From positions 1 through 64,000 of the forward strand of contig CAKKQC010000002.1 of assembly GCA_919901855.1 (NCBI GenBank): 64,000 bases of DNA. The letters run 5' to 3'. Origin of the DNA: a bacterium (GTDB lineage Bacteria > Oederibacteriota > CAKKQC01). How positions within the stretch are numbered: position 1 is the stretch's first letter; every line of letters starts with the position of its first letter. Shown one piece after another: positions 26,114 to 35,246 of this stretch. A program made the translations under genes and the position numbers. A model generated the notes under the pieces. That model was not told the DNA's origin, made no database searches, and saw only the letters and a program-made list of their open reading frames with translations.

Positions 26114-27082
26114 ATGAAGTGCCTCGCGCTGATGTCCGGCGGACTCGACTCGTTCCTCGCGATCAAGGTGATCCAGGAACAGGGGATCGAGGTGCTCGCG
26201 CTCAACTTCCAGACGCCGTTCTGTTCGGCCGCGGGACGTTCGGCCTCCTGCGGCGACGCGGTGGCCCTCGCGGGGGCGCAGCAGATCGACCTGCGCGTCC
26301 AGTTCCTCGGTGCTGAGTTCCTCGACCTCGTGGCCCACCCCCCGCACGGGTGGGGGCGGAACATGAATCCGTGCATCGACTGCCGCATCCTCATGCTCCG
26401 GCGGGCGAAGGCGCTCCTCGAGCCCTCGGGCGCCTCGTTCGTGATCACGGGGGAAGTGGTCGGCCAGCGTCCGATGTCCCAGCACCTGGCCGCGATGCGC
26501 ACCGTCGAGGCGGAAAGCGGGCTCGAGGGACTGCTGGTGCGGCCGCTCTCCGCGAAGCTGCTGCCACCCACGATTCCGGAAACGAAGGGGTGGGTGGACC
26601 GCGAGCGCCTGCTGGATCTCCGGGGACGGAGCCGGAAGGTCCAGCTCGCGATGGCGAAGGCGCTCGGGCTCGAGTATCCGCCGACCCCGGCCGGCGGCTG
26701 CCTGCTCACGGACCCCGCGTACGCGGCGCGGCTGCGGGACGTGCTCGGGCACGCCGGGGGCCTGACCGCGCACCTCGCGCAGGCGGTCCGGTTCGGCCGG
26801 TACGTCCGGCTCTTGCCCGCGTCGTTCCTGATGGTGGGACGCAACGAGCGCGACAACGCCGCGCTCGAGGGGCTGCAGGCCGCGGACGAGTGGATCCTGC
26901 GGCCCGTGAACTGCGTGGGGCCCGTGGTCCTCGGCGTCGGTCCGCTCGACGAGGGGTCGCGCGCGCACGCGGCTGGTCTCCTCGCCCGGTACGCGGACGC
27001 GCCCGCCGATGGCCGGGTCGAGATCGAAGCCAGGCTTGGGCCCGCGGGCGAGGCGGTCCGGCTCGAAGGCCGCAAGCCGTGA
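26114..27082 (+). CDS. PP-loop ATPase, ThiI/MnmA-like tRNA-thiolation-type protein
   Basis: The protein is 322 residues. The N-terminal PP-loop LALMSGGLDSFLAIKVI binds ATP. NPCIDCR and PAGGCLLTDP supply the conserved Cys residues, and VVGQRPMSQH is a further conserved block. This combination belongs to the ThiI-like group often annotated as 4-thiouridine or 5-methylaminomethyl-2-thiouridylate-type enzymes. It lacks the THUMP domain of true ThiI. The C-terminal 100 residues (FLMVGRNERDN...LGVGPLDE) could bind RNA. It sits, oddly, between membrane glycosyltransferase paralogues and is coupled to the next one by a GTGA overlap. Reaction partner is unknown; a sulfur-relay operon starts 5 kb downstream. 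Confidence 0.75.
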   Translation: MKCLALMSGGLDSFLAIKVIQEQGIEVLALNFQTPFCSAAGRSASCGDAVALAGAQQIDLRVQFLGAEFLDLVAHPPHGWGRNMNPCIDCRILMLRRAKALLEPSGASFVITGEVVGQRPMSQHLAAMRTVEAESGLEGLLVRPLSAKLLPPTIPETKGWVDRERLLDLRGRSRKVQLAMAKALGLEYPPTPAGGCLLTDPAYAARLRDVLGHAGGLTAHLAQAVRFGRYVRLLPASFLMVGRNERDNAALEGLQAADEWILRPVNCVGPVVLGVGPLDEGSRAHAAGLLARYADAPADGRVEIEARLGPAGEAVRLEGRKP

Positions 27083-29559
27083 TTCCCGCGCCCGGGCTCT
27101 CCCGGGTCCCGGGTGCGGCGGGCTGGTTCGCGCTCGGAATCGCGGCGACGTTCCCCCTCTGGTCCACCTGGGTCGCGGCGTGGCACCTGACCCTGATGTC
27201 GCTCGGGGGCGCCATGCCGGCGGATGCCGCGGTCCTGGGGCGGGCGGCCGCCGGCCATCTCGCGGCGGCGGCGGGGCTCGCGGCCATGCTCGCGGCGGCT
27301 TTTGCCGCGGGGACGCCGGTCGTCCGCGTCATCCGTCTTCGGGGCGACGCCCTGGACCGGGCCGGCTGGGGATGGCTCCTGGGCGCCGCCCTGGCCTCGG
27401 GGCTCGGCCTCGCCCTCGGCCTCGCGGGTCTCCTGCGCCCTACCGTGCTCGCGACCGTCTCGCTCGTCGGCGCCGCCCTGGGGGCGCCCGGCCTTCTCCG
27501 CCTCGGGTGGAGCCCGGCCAGGGGATCGCGGGTCCCGGTCGCGCTCCTCGCCGCCGTACTCGCCGGGTACGCGCTCCTCACGCGGCTCCCGGGCACCCTG
27601 CAGGATCCCATGGCCTACACCTTCGCGGCGGCGGAGGAGTACCTGCGGGCCGGCCGGCTGCACGCGGAACTCGCGCACTTCCAGTGGACGATGCCGCTCG
27701 GGCTCGAGATGCTCTACCTCGTGCCGTGGTGGCTCGGAGGAATCACGGCGGCCAAGCTCGTGAACCTCGCGCTGCTCGTCGCGGGCTGCGTCGCGATCCG
27801 CGGGCTCGCCCGGGCGCTGGGTGGGCGAGGCGCCCCGGCCGCGATTCTCTTCGGGTCGGCGGGCGTCGTCGCCAACATCGTCTGGCAGGGGAAGGACGAT
27901 CTGGCGGCCGCCGTCTTCGCCGCCGGCGCCGGCTGGGGCGTCGCGCTCGGGCTGGGCGGATCGTCCGCGGCCTGGCTGGCCGGCGGAGCGTGCGCGGGGG
28001 CCGCGGTCGCGTGCCGGCTGACGGCCGGGCTCGCGGTCGTCCCGCTGGCCCTGGCCGCGCTCGCCGTGGCCCCGCGCCGGTCCCGGGTCGCGGGGGCCGT
28101 CGCGGCGGGGCTCTTCGTATGCGGACCGTGGCTCGTCCGGAGCTGGCTCGAGTGCGGTAATCCCTGCACGCCGTTCGCCACGCGCCTGTTCCCGGACCTC
28201 GGTTGGTCGCCGGCCCTGCAGGAGTCCCTGCGGGGGTTCGCCCTCGGGCTGTCGTCTTCCGGCCCGTGGCGCCCCTCCGAGGTCATGGCCGGCGTCTGGC
28301 GCGTCCTCGGCGACCCCGAGGTGGGATCGGCGGCCCTCGTCATCCTGGTCCCACTCGGCTGGATCCTGTCGCGCGGCGCGGCGCCGGGCGCACTCAGGCT
28401 CGCGGCGGTCGCCGCGTACGCGTGCTGGCTGTCGACGGAGCGCAACCCCCGGTTCCTGCTGCCCGTGGTGCCCTGGCTCGCGGCCCTGGCGTCGGTCGTT
28501 TCGACCGCAGGGGCGGGCGGCGCCTCGCCCCTCCGGCCCCGGCTGGCTCGAGTCGCCTCGTCCGCGCTTGGGCCGATGACGGCCACGGCGGCGCTGGCGG
28601 CCCTGCTGGCGGCGGGCCGGATCGCCTCGCCCGACGGCCCCGCGGTCTGGCTGGGCTCGGCCGGCCGCGACGAGGTCTGGAAGCGCCGGTTCACGACGTA
28701 CGAGACGACCCGGCGGTGGGCCTGCCGCGCCCTGCCCGCGGACGCCCGGATCCTGCTCACGGGCGGGGACCGGCGCCTCGGGTTCGGTCGCCGGGTGTTC
28801 AGCACGGCGCTCATCTTTACGCCGCCCTTCTGGGCGCTGACCCGGGACGCGTCGACGCCCGGGGAGGTTCGCAAGCGCCTCCGTCAGCGCGGGATCACGC
28901 ACTGGCTGAACAACTTCGTCGAGGGCGAGTACCGGGGGCTGGGCTGGTACCAGGGGCCCGCGTGGGACGACCGCCAGCTTGCGCTCGGCGTGACGTTGAT
29001 GCGCCGGTACGCGCGGCCGGTCCGGGGGCCCGACACCGTGGACCACGAGGGCGGCGGATACTGGGCGTTCGAGCTGACGCGCGCGCCCGGCGATTTCCCC
29101 GCGATGTTCCTCCCCGGGACCGAGGGCCGGCTAAAAGACGCGTTCGGCCGGTACCTGACCGGCGATGCGACGGGCGCCTTCGCCGACGCCCGGCGGCTGG
29201 CGGGGCCGGCCGCGGAGCTGCTCGAGGTGCAGGCCCTGCTGGCCTTCCTCGCGCTCGAGGCGGGCGAGCCGGAGACGGCGTCCCGGTGGCTGAAGGCGGC
29301 CCGGCGGGCCGGGTACGTCGGGGACGGCACGCTCATCCACGAAGCGATGGCCGACCTCGCGACGGGGCGCACCGACGAGGCGGTTCGGGCTGCCGCCCGC
29401 GCCGCCCTCATGCACGGCCCCGATCACCGCCTGCTGGGGTCGGTGCTTTCGGCGCGCGCCCGCGTGCGCGCCGCGCGCGGCGACCGCTCGGGGGCGGCCC
29501 GGGACCTGGCCGAGGCCGCGTGGTGGCGAACGGGCACCCGGCGCGGGGGGAAGCCGTGA
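27079..29559 (+). CDS. GT-C-like polytopic membrane protein with C-terminal helical repeats (paralogue 5)
   Basis: The protein is 826 residues from GTG 27079 (overlaps the PP-loop stop). Signatures are LQDPMAYTFAAAEEYLRAG, WQGKDDLAAAVFAAGAG, PWLVRSWLECGNPCTPF, VRKRLRQRGITHWLNNFVE and FLPGTEGRLKDAFGRYL. With paralogue 6 it forms a distinct sub-pair in which the acidic loop reads DPMxY(T/H)F. The tail of about 150 residues is helical, TPR-like. Hydrophobic segments with an extracytoplasmic domain suggest a lipid-linked sugar transferase. It is coupled to paralogue 6. Confidence 0.68.
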   Translation: MIPAPGLSRVPGAAGWFALGIAATFPLWSTWVAAWHLTLMSLGGAMPADAAVLGRAAAGHLAAAAGLAAMLAAAFAAGTPVVRVIRLRGDALDRAGWGWLLGAALASGLGLALGLAGLLRPTVLATVSLVGAALGAPGLLRLGWSPARGSRVPVALLAAVLAGYALLTRLPGTLQDPMAYTFAAAEEYLRAGRLHAELAHFQWTMPLGLEMLYLVPWWLGGITAAKLVNLALLVAGCVAIRGLARALGGRGAPAAILFGSAGVVANIVWQGKDDLAAAVFAAGAGWGVALGLGGSSAAWLAGGACAGAAVACRLTAGLAVVPLALAALAVAPRRSRVAGAVAAGLFVCGPWLVRSWLECGNPCTPFATRLFPDLGWSPALQESLRGFALGLSSSGPWRPSEVMAGVWRVLGDPEVGSAALVILVPLGWILSRGAAPGALRLAAVAAYACWLSTERNPRFLLPVVPWLAALASVVSTAGAGGASPLRPRLARVASSALGPMTATAALAALLAAGRIASPDGPAVWLGSAGRDEVWKRRFTTYETTRRWACRALPADARILLTGGDRRLGFGRRVFSTALIFTPPFWALTRDASTPGEVRKRLRQRGITHWLNNFVEGEYRGLGWYQGPAWDDRQLALGVTLMRRYARPVRGPDTVDHEGGGYWAFELTRAPGDFPAMFLPGTEGRLKDAFGRYLTGDATGAFADARRLAGPAAELLEVQALLAFLALEAGEPETASRWLKAARRAGYVGDGTLIHEAMADLATGRTDEAVRAAARAALMHGPDHRLLGSVLSARARVRAARGDRSGAARDLAEAAWWRTGTRRGGKP

Positions 29560-32060
29560 CGGCGGCGCGGCGCGGCGCGGTCTTCCTCGCGTGGCTGGCG
29601 GCCGGCGCCTGGGCGACCCGCGACGTCTGGGCCCGGTGGCAGGCCGCGTTCCGGGGCCTGCTGGCGGGGCTCGCGGACTCTCCGCCGGAGAGCGCCGGCA
29701 TACTGGGTCACGCGCTCGCGGGCCACGCGGCCGCCGCCGGCGGGCTGGTGGCGCTCCTCGCCGCGGCGGTCGCCGCCGGGGGGCTCCCGGCCCGGTGGGC
29801 GGGGATGTACCGCGGCGGCCCTTCGGGCGGCGGCGCCCCGGGCGGCGGGGCCGCGGACCGGCTCGCGTGGCAATGGCTGGCGGGGTGGGGCGTGCTGTCG
29901 CTCGCCGGGTTCGCCTTGGGGCTGACGGGCCTCCTGCGCGGCCCCGTGCTGGCCGCGGCCGCCATCGCGGTCCCCGCGGCGGGACTGCGCGGCCTGTGCC
30001 GGGGAGCTCGTGCCGTCGGCCGGCCCTCCCCCGGACTCCCCGTGATCCTCCTCGGTCTGGTCCTCCTCGCGGGCTTCCTCCTCACCCGGCTGCCGAGCAC
30101 GCACGAGGACCCCATGGTCTACCATTTCGCGGCGCCGGAGGAGTACCTGCGCGCGGGACGGATCCACGCGGAAGTCACGCACATCCAGTGGACGATGCCG
30201 CTCGGACTCGAGATGCTCTACCTCGTGCCGTGGTGGGTCGCCGGGATCACGGCGGCCAAGCTCGTGAACCTCGGGATGATCCTGACCGCGTGTCTCGCGA
30301 TCCGCGGGATCGCGGCGGCGCTTGGCGGTCCGGGCGTCTGGGCAGCCTTCCTCTTCGCCTCGGCGGGGCTCGTCGGGAACCTGCTCTGGCAGGGCAAGAA
30401 CGACCTCGCCTGCGCCGCGTTCGCGGCCGGAGCGGGGCTGGGCGTCGCCCGGGCGCTCGCCGGCCGGTCCGGGGGATGGCTGGCGGCAGGCTGGTGCGCG
30501 GGTTGTGCGGTCGCGTGCCGGCTGACCGCGGGCGTGACCATGGTCCCGCTCGCCGTGGCGGCCCTCGTCGTCGCCGGTCACCGGGTACGCCCGATCGCCG
30601 CCGTGTCCGGCGTCATTGCGGGTCTCGCGGCATGCGGGCCATGGCTCGTCCGGAGCTGGCTCGATGCCGGGAACCCGTTCACGCTCTTCGCCTCCGGGAT
30701 CTTCCCGGATCTCGCGTGGTCGCCGTTCCTCCAGGCCGCGCTGCGCCACTACACGCTCCTGCTCTCGAGCGCGGGTCCGTTCCATCCGTCCGACCTGGTC
30801 ATGGGCGCCTGGCATGTCCTGGGGGTGGCCGAGATCGGGTCCCTGGCGCTCCTCGTGCTGGGCGGCCTGGGGCTGGTGGCGGTCCGGGGAACCACGGGTA
30901 CGGCTCTCCGGATCGCGATGGCGTCCGCCTACGTGATCTGGCTGCCGACCGAGCGCAACCCGCGGTTCCTCCTGCCGCTCGTCCCGTGGGTCGCGGCGTT
31001 CGCGGCCTGCGCCGCGTTCGCCGGCGGGGACGCGCGGTCCAGGACCGGCAGGATCGCGGCTGCCGCCCTCGTGCCCCTGGGCGTCGCCGCCGCGGGAGCC
31101 GCGCTCGTGCACGCCGGCGCGCTCGCCTCGCCGGACGGCCCCGCCGTCTGGACCGGCATGGCCGGTCCCGACGCGGTGCGCCGGCGGCAGAACACGACGG
31201 CCGAGACGACGCGCCGGTGGGTGAACGCCGCGCTGCCGGGGGACGCCCGCCTGCTGCTCACGGGCGGGGCGAAGCGCCTCGGGTTCGCGCGCCGGGTGAT
31301 GAGCACCGGCCCGATCGGGATGCCGCCGTTCTGGGTCCTGACGCACGAGACCTCGACCCCTGCGGAGATGCGCAAGCGGCTCCGACAGCGCGGCGCGACC
31401 CACTGGATGCACAACTTCATCGAGGGGGAGTTCCGGGGGCTCGGCTGGTACCCCGGCCCCAAGTGGGACGAGCGCCAGCTCGCGCTCGGCGTCGAGTTCA
31501 TGCGGCGGTATGCCCGGCCGGTCCGGGCGCCCGAAGCCGTCGACCACGAGGGCGGGGGCTACTGGGTGTTCGAGCTAACGAGAGCGCCGGGCGGGTTCCC
31601 GCCGATGTTCCTGCCCGGGACCGAGGGGCGGCTCAAGGCCGCGTTCGACCTCCGGGATGCCGGCGACGCCGGGGGCGCGTTCGGGGAGGCGGGACGGCTG
31701 GCGGGGCCGGCCGTCGAACTGCTCGAGGTGCAGGCGATCATGGCCACCTTCGCCCTGCAGGCGCGGCAGGCGGCGACCTCCTACAAGTGGTTCGCGCCCG
31801 GCGTGCGCGCGGGCTACATCGGCGACGGGAACCTGGACTACTTCGCCGCGACCGAGGTCATGCTGGGGCGGCCCGATGCGGCGGTGCGCGACGCCGCCCG
31901 GGCCGCGCGGGTCTTGGGGCCGGATCGCCGGCTACTGGCCCGCGCGCTCCAGGACCGCGCCCGGGCCCGCGCCGGCCGCGGGGACCGCGCGGGGGCGGCT
32001 CGCGACTCGGCGGAGGCCGCCCGGTGGTGGCGCGGGGCACGCCTGGCGGGCGGCGGCTGA
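29556..32060 (+). CDS. GT-C-like polytopic membrane protein with C-terminal helical repeats (paralogue 6)
   Basis: The protein is 834 residues from GTG 29556. Signatures are HEDPMVYHFAAPEEYLRAG, WQGKNDLACAAFAAGAG, PWLVRSWLDAGNPFTLF, MRKRLRQRGATHWMHNFIE and FLPGTEGRLKAAFDL. It is a near neighbour duplicate of paralogue 5 over its whole length. The C-terminal helices end in an Arg/Ala-rich tail. It is the last gene of the array: the TGA stop lies in the loop of the first of four consecutive hairpins, which probably terminate transcription. Confidence 0.68.
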   Translation: MTAARRGAVFLAWLAAGAWATRDVWARWQAAFRGLLAGLADSPPESAGILGHALAGHAAAAGGLVALLAAAVAAGGLPARWAGMYRGGPSGGGAPGGGAADRLAWQWLAGWGVLSLAGFALGLTGLLRGPVLAAAAIAVPAAGLRGLCRGARAVGRPSPGLPVILLGLVLLAGFLLTRLPSTHEDPMVYHFAAPEEYLRAGRIHAEVTHIQWTMPLGLEMLYLVPWWVAGITAAKLVNLGMILTACLAIRGIAAALGGPGVWAAFLFASAGLVGNLLWQGKNDLACAAFAAGAGLGVARALAGRSGGWLAAGWCAGCAVACRLTAGVTMVPLAVAALVVAGHRVRPIAAVSGVIAGLAACGPWLVRSWLDAGNPFTLFASGIFPDLAWSPFLQAALRHYTLLLSSAGPFHPSDLVMGAWHVLGVAEIGSLALLVLGGLGLVAVRGTTGTALRIAMASAYVIWLPTERNPRFLLPLVPWVAAFAACAAFAGGDARSRTGRIAAAALVPLGVAAAGAALVHAGALASPDGPAVWTGMAGPDAVRRRQNTTAETTRRWVNAALPGDARLLLTGGAKRLGFARRVMSTGPIGMPPFWVLTHETSTPAEMRKRLRQRGATHWMHNFIEGEFRGLGWYPGPKWDERQLALGVEFMRRYARPVRAPEAVDHEGGGYWVFELTRAPGGFPPMFLPGTEGRLKAAFDLRDAGDAGGAFGEAGRLAGPAVELLEVQAIMATFALQARQAATSYKWFAPGVRAGYIGDGNLDYFAATEVMLGRPDAAVRDAARAARVLGPDRRLLARALQDRARARAGRGDRAGAARDSAEAARWWRGARLAGGG

Positions 32061-32124
32061 AGCCGCCGCGCACCGCGTCTGCGGTGCGAAGGCGGCGAAG
32101 CCGCCCAAGGCCGCTCCTGCGGCC
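32050..32124 (+). terminator. Cluster of four consecutive perfect hairpins
   Basis: The stems pair 32050-32057 with 32062-32069 (loop TGAA, containing the stop codon), 32070-32076 with 32081-32087 (loop GTCT), 32091-32096 with 32100-32105 (loop GAA), and 32109-32114 with 32119-32124 (loop TCCT). All are perfect. They presumably terminate the membrane-protein operon; a quadruple array is far more than a terminator needs. Confidence 0.6.
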
Positions 32125-32151
32125 CGGGCACCAGTGGCCCCTGACGGTTGT

Positions 32152-32157
32152 TATAGT
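32152..32157 (+). promoter_or_regulatory. -10 box (TATAGT) of the sulfur-transfer operon
   Basis: TATAGT ends 12 nt before ATG 32170. There is no Shine-Dalgarno sequence between, so the leader would be only a few nt. Confidence 0.45.
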
Positions 32158-32169
32158 GGCGTGAGCCCC

Positions 32170-32979
32170 ATGACGCCCCGTTCCGATACACCCCACGACC
32201 GCCTTCGCGCCATCCTCCGGGAGATGGGCAGCGTCCTCGTCGCCTACTCCGGCGGCGTCGACTCCGCCCTGCTCCTCAAGGTGGCCACGGACGTGCTCGG
32301 GGACCGCTCACTCGGGGCGCTCGGGGTCTCGCCGAGCCTTTCGGCCGAGGAACTCGCGTGCGCGCGCCGGGTTGCGGCTTCGATTGGCGCGCGTATGCGC
32401 GAGATCCCGACGCGCGAGTACGAGGACGAACGGTACGCGGCCAACCCCCCCGAGCGGTGCTACTTCTGCCGCGGCGGCCTCTACGACCTGCTCGCCCCGA
32501 TCGCGAAGGCCGAAGGATTCGCGGGGATAGCGAACGGGTTCCAGCTCGACGACGAGGGCGACTTCCGGCCGGGCCAGCGCGCGGGCCGCGAGCGCGGGGT
32601 GAGGTCGCCGCTCGCCGAGGCGGGGTTCCACAAGACGGACGTCCGCGTGCTCGCCCGCGAGCTCGGGGTCCCGGTATGGGACAAGCCCGCGGCCCCGTGC
32701 CTGGCGTCGCGCGTCGCGTACGGCGTCCGCGTGACCCCGGAGGTCGTCGAACGGGTGGCCGAGGCCGAGCGCCGGGTTCGGGCGCTGGTCCCGGGGCTCC
32801 AGGATCTCCGGGTCCGGCACCTGGGCGGCGGCGAGGCCCGCGTCGAGGTGGAGCCCGGCCGGCTCGCTGCGGTCGAGGCCGCGCGCCCGGGCGTCGAGGC
32901 CGCGCTCCGCGATCTCGGGTATGCGACCGTCTCGGTCGCCGGCTACCGGCGGGGCGCCCTGCTCCCCGCCCGGGAGTAG
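32170..32979 (+). CDS. larE: ATP-dependent sacrificial sulfur transferase LarE
   Basis: The protein is 269 residues. The PP-loop SVLVAYSGGVDSALLLKVA is near the N-terminus. PERCYFCRGGLYD and DKPAAPCLASRVAYG are the LarE hallmarks. The cysteine at residue 177 matches Cys176 of the lactobacillar enzyme, whose sulfur is given up to make the nickel-pincer nucleotide of lactate racemase and related racemases. The single Cys rather than a Cys triad in this region suggests the sacrificial, not the [4Fe-4S], type. LarB, LarC and LarA are not in the window. It lies 3 nt upstream of a cysteine desulfurase. Confidence 0.85.
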   Translation: MTPRSDTPHDRLRAILREMGSVLVAYSGGVDSALLLKVATDVLGDRSLGALGVSPSLSAEELACARRVAASIGARMREIPTREYEDERYAANPPERCYFCRGGLYDLLAPIAKAEGFAGIANGFQLDDEGDFRPGQRAGRERGVRSPLAEAGFHKTDVRVLARELGVPVWDKPAAPCLASRVAYGVRVTPEVVERVAEAERRVRALVPGLQDLRVRHLGGGEARVEVEPGRLAAVEAARPGVEAALRDLGYATVSVAGYRRGALLPARE

Positions 32980-32982
32980 CGG

Positions 32983-34152
32983 ATGGCCGGCACCCCCCGC
33001 ATCTACCTCGACTCCGCCGCGACCACGCCGCCCGCCCCCGCAGTGGTCGAGGCTGTCCGCGAGGCGCTCACCGACTCCTGGGGCAACGCGTCGAGCGCGC
33101 ACGCGGCCGGGTCGCGCGCCCGCCGGATCGTGGAGGAGGCCCGCGTCAAGGTGGCGGCCCTGCTCGGGGGCCGGCCCGACGAGATCGTCTTCACCTCCGG
33201 CGCGACCGAGGCGAACAACACCGTGTTCGTGGGCCTCGCGGGGCCGCGAGGCCGCCCCGGCCGGATTGTGATCTCGGCGATCGAGCATCCGTGCGTCATC
33301 GAGTCGGCCGCCGCGTTGGAGCGCTCGGGCTGGACCGTGGTCCGCGCCGGCGTGGACGAAACGGGGATCGTGGATCCCGACGCGGTGGGTGCTGCGCTGG
33401 GGAAGCGGACGGCCCTGGTTTCGGTCATGCTCGCGAACAACGAGGTCGGGACGATCGAGCCCGTGGCGGAGATCGCGAAGATCGCGAAGGCGGCCGGCGC
33501 CTTCGTCCACACGGACGCGACGCAGGCGGTGGGGCGGATCCCCGTGGACGTCGGCGCCCTCGGCGTCGACTACCTCTCGCTCTCGGCCCACAAGTTCAAC
33601 GGTCCCAAGGGCGTCGGCGCGCTCTGGGTGCGCCGGGGCGCCGCCATCGCGCCGCTCTTCCGCGGGGGAAGCCAGGAGGGCGGCCGGCGGGCGGGCACGT
33701 TGAACGTCCCCGGGATCGCGGGGCTCGGGGTCGCGGCGGAACTCGCGAAGAAGAACCTGGCGGAGACCGCGGACCTGGTCCGCGGGCTCCGGGACCGGCT
33801 GGAAGCCGGGATCCGGTCCGGCGTCCAGGGTCTGCGGCTCAACGGCCATCCGGTTCTGCGCCTGCCCAGCCACCTGAACATGTCTTTCGATCTCATCGAG
33901 GGCGAGGCGCTCATGATGCGGCTCGACCTCGCCGGGATCGCGGTCTCGACGGGATCGGCGTGCAGTTCGGGGTCGCGCGAGCCGTCGTACGTCCTGACGG
34001 CGATGGGCTGTGACGCCGTCCGGGCCGCGGGGGCGGTCCGGTTCTCGGTGGGGTCGACGACGACCGAGGCCGAGATCGACCGCGTGATCGGCGTCCTCCC
34101 CGGGATCGTGGCCGACCTGCGCAAGGCGCCCCCCGCCTTCCTGAAGGGTTAG
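32983..34152 (+). CDS. iscS: Cysteine desulfurase (NifS/IscS family)
   Basis: The protein is 389 residues. It starts [26 protein letters not shown] and [11 protein letters not shown] are family blocks, K204 in [10 protein letters not shown] forms the PLP Schiff base, and C327 in [14 protein letters not shown] is the persulfide cysteine. It removes sulfur from cysteine and passes it to acceptors, here most plausibly MnmA directly downstream. No iscU or iscA is adjacent, so a tRNA-thiolation role is favoured over Fe-S assembly. The spacing is tight (3 nt after larE, 5 nt before mnmA). Confidence 0.92.
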   Translation: MAGTPRIYLDSAATTPPAPAVVEAVREALTDSWGNASSAHAAGSRARRIVEEARVKVAALLGGRPDEIVFTSGATEANNTVFVGLAGPRGRPGRIVISAIEHPCVIESAAALERSGWTVVRAGVDETGIVDPDAVGAALGKRTALVSVMLANNEVGTIEPVAEIAKIAKAAGAFVHTDATQAVGRIPVDVGALGVDYLSLSAHKFNGPKGVGALWVRRGAAIAPLFRGGSQEGGRRAGTLNVPGIAGLGVAAELAKKNLAETADLVRGLRDRLEAGIRSGVQGLRLNGHPVLRLPSHLNMSFDLIEGEALMMRLDLAGIAVSTGSACSSGSREPSYVLTAMGCDAVRAAGAVRFSVGSTTTEAEIDRVIGVLPGIVADLRKAPPAFLKG

Positions 34153-34157
34153 GAACC

Positions 34158-35246
34158 GTGGGAGACCGGGTCGTCGCCGCGATGTCCGGCGGCGTCGACT
34201 CCTCCGTCGCCGCCGCCCTCCTCGTCGAGGCCGGCCACGAGGTCGTCGGGATCACGATGCGGGTCCTGGCCTGCGAGGCGGACGGAAGCCGCGCTCCGGA
34301 GGCCCTCCAGAGCCAGCCGTGCTGCACGGCGGCCGACGTCGAGGATGCGCGCGCGGTGGCCGCGCGACTCGGCATCAAGCACTACGTCATGGACCTCCGG
34401 GACGAGTTCCGCCATGCCGTGCTCGAGCCGTTCCTGGCCGCGTACGCGGCGGGCCGGACGCCCCTGCCCTGCGCGGCCTGCAACCACGTGCTCAAGTTCG
34501 GGGCGCTCGTGCGGAGGGCGGACGAACTGGGCGCCGCCGCCGTCGCCACCGGCCACTATGCCCGGATCGAGCCGGGCGAGAGCGGCCGGTTCCGGCTCCT
34601 GCGAGCGCACGAGTGCGCCAGGGACCAGAGCTACTTCCTCTACGGGCTGACGCAGCCACAACTGGCGCAGACGCGGTTTCCGTTGGGGGACATGACCAAG
34701 GACGCCGTCCGCGGGAAAGCCCGGTCGCTCGGCCTTTCCGTCGCCGACAAGCCGGACAGCCAGGAAATATGCTTCATCCCCGGCGGCGACACCGCGGGAT
34801 ACCTCAAGGCCAACCTCGGGGAGAAGCCTGGCCCCATCGTGGATACGGCCGGGCACCGGCTGGGGGAGCACCTGGGCGTGCACTTCTACACCATTGGCCA
34901 GCGGCGGGGGCTCGGGCTCTCCGGCGAGGGGCCGTGGCACGTGGTCTCGCTCGACGCCGCGGCAAAGACGGTCGTCGTGGGACGGGCCCCCGACCTCCTC
35001 TCGGCCGGATGCGAGGTCGAGGCCGTGACGTGGACGGGGGAGCCGGCGACGGGCGAGATCGGGGTCAAGATCCGGTCCCGGCATGGGCCCGTCCCCGCGA
35101 CCGTCGCGGCCACTTCCTGTGGCCCGGTCACGATCCGGTTCGCCGAGCCCCAGCGGTCGGTGACCCCGGGCCAGGCCGCCGTCTGCTACCGCGCCGACGA
35201 GTGCCTCGGCGGGGGGACGATTGCGGGTAAGATGGGGCAGGTATGA
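34158..35246 (+). CDS. mnmA: tRNA-specific 2-thiouridylase MnmA
   Basis: The protein is 362 residues. The PP-loop [16 protein letters not shown] adenylates U34 of tRNA. Catalytic Cys105 lies in PLPCAACNH and Cys205 in [21 protein letters not shown] and the C-terminal beta-barrel ([21 protein letters not shown]) are typical. It makes 2-thiouridine at the wobble base of Lys, Glu and Gln tRNAs. The last codons (after RADE) differ from a second copy of the 3' end found at 37491-37614, as if the native terminus had been displaced. Its TGA overlaps the ATG of the next small gene. Confidence 0.93.
   Translation: MGDRVVAAMSGGVDSSVAAALLVEAGHEVVGITMRVLACEADGSRAPEALQSQPCCTAADVEDARAVAARLGIKHYVMDLRDEFRHAVLEPFLAAYAAGRTPLPCAACNHVLKFGALVRRADELGAAAVATGHYARIEPGESGRFRLLRAHECARDQSYFLYGLTQPQLAQTRFPLGDMTKDAVRGKARSLGLSVADKPDSQEICFIPGGDTAGYLKANLGEKPGPIVDTAGHRLGEHLGVHFYTIGQRRGLGLSGEGPWHVVSLDAAAKTVVVGRAPDLLSAGCEVEAVTWTGEPATGEIGVKIRSRHGPVPATVAATSCGPVTIRFAEPQRSVTPGQAAVCYRADECLGGGTIAGKMGQV
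35117..35201 (+). repeat. Direct repeat copy A (3' end of mnmA), left boundary of toxin-antitoxin island
   Basis: These 85 bp match 37491-37575 with 5 mismatches. Copy A lies inside intact mnmA. The two copies bracket the toxin-antitoxin genes. Confidence 0.85.
35228..35233 (+). promoter_or_regulatory. -10 box (TAAGAT), near-leaderless
   Basis: TAAGAT lies inside the divergent 3' codons of mnmA, 9 nt before the ATG of the small gene at 35243. Confidence 0.45.

Noticed and set aside
23086-29046. A 1986-codon open frame on the minus strand opposite the membrane-protein array
   Set aside because: It is Arg/Pro/Gly-rich without any domain and lies antisense to clearly conserved proteins. Such long empty frames are expected at this GC content.
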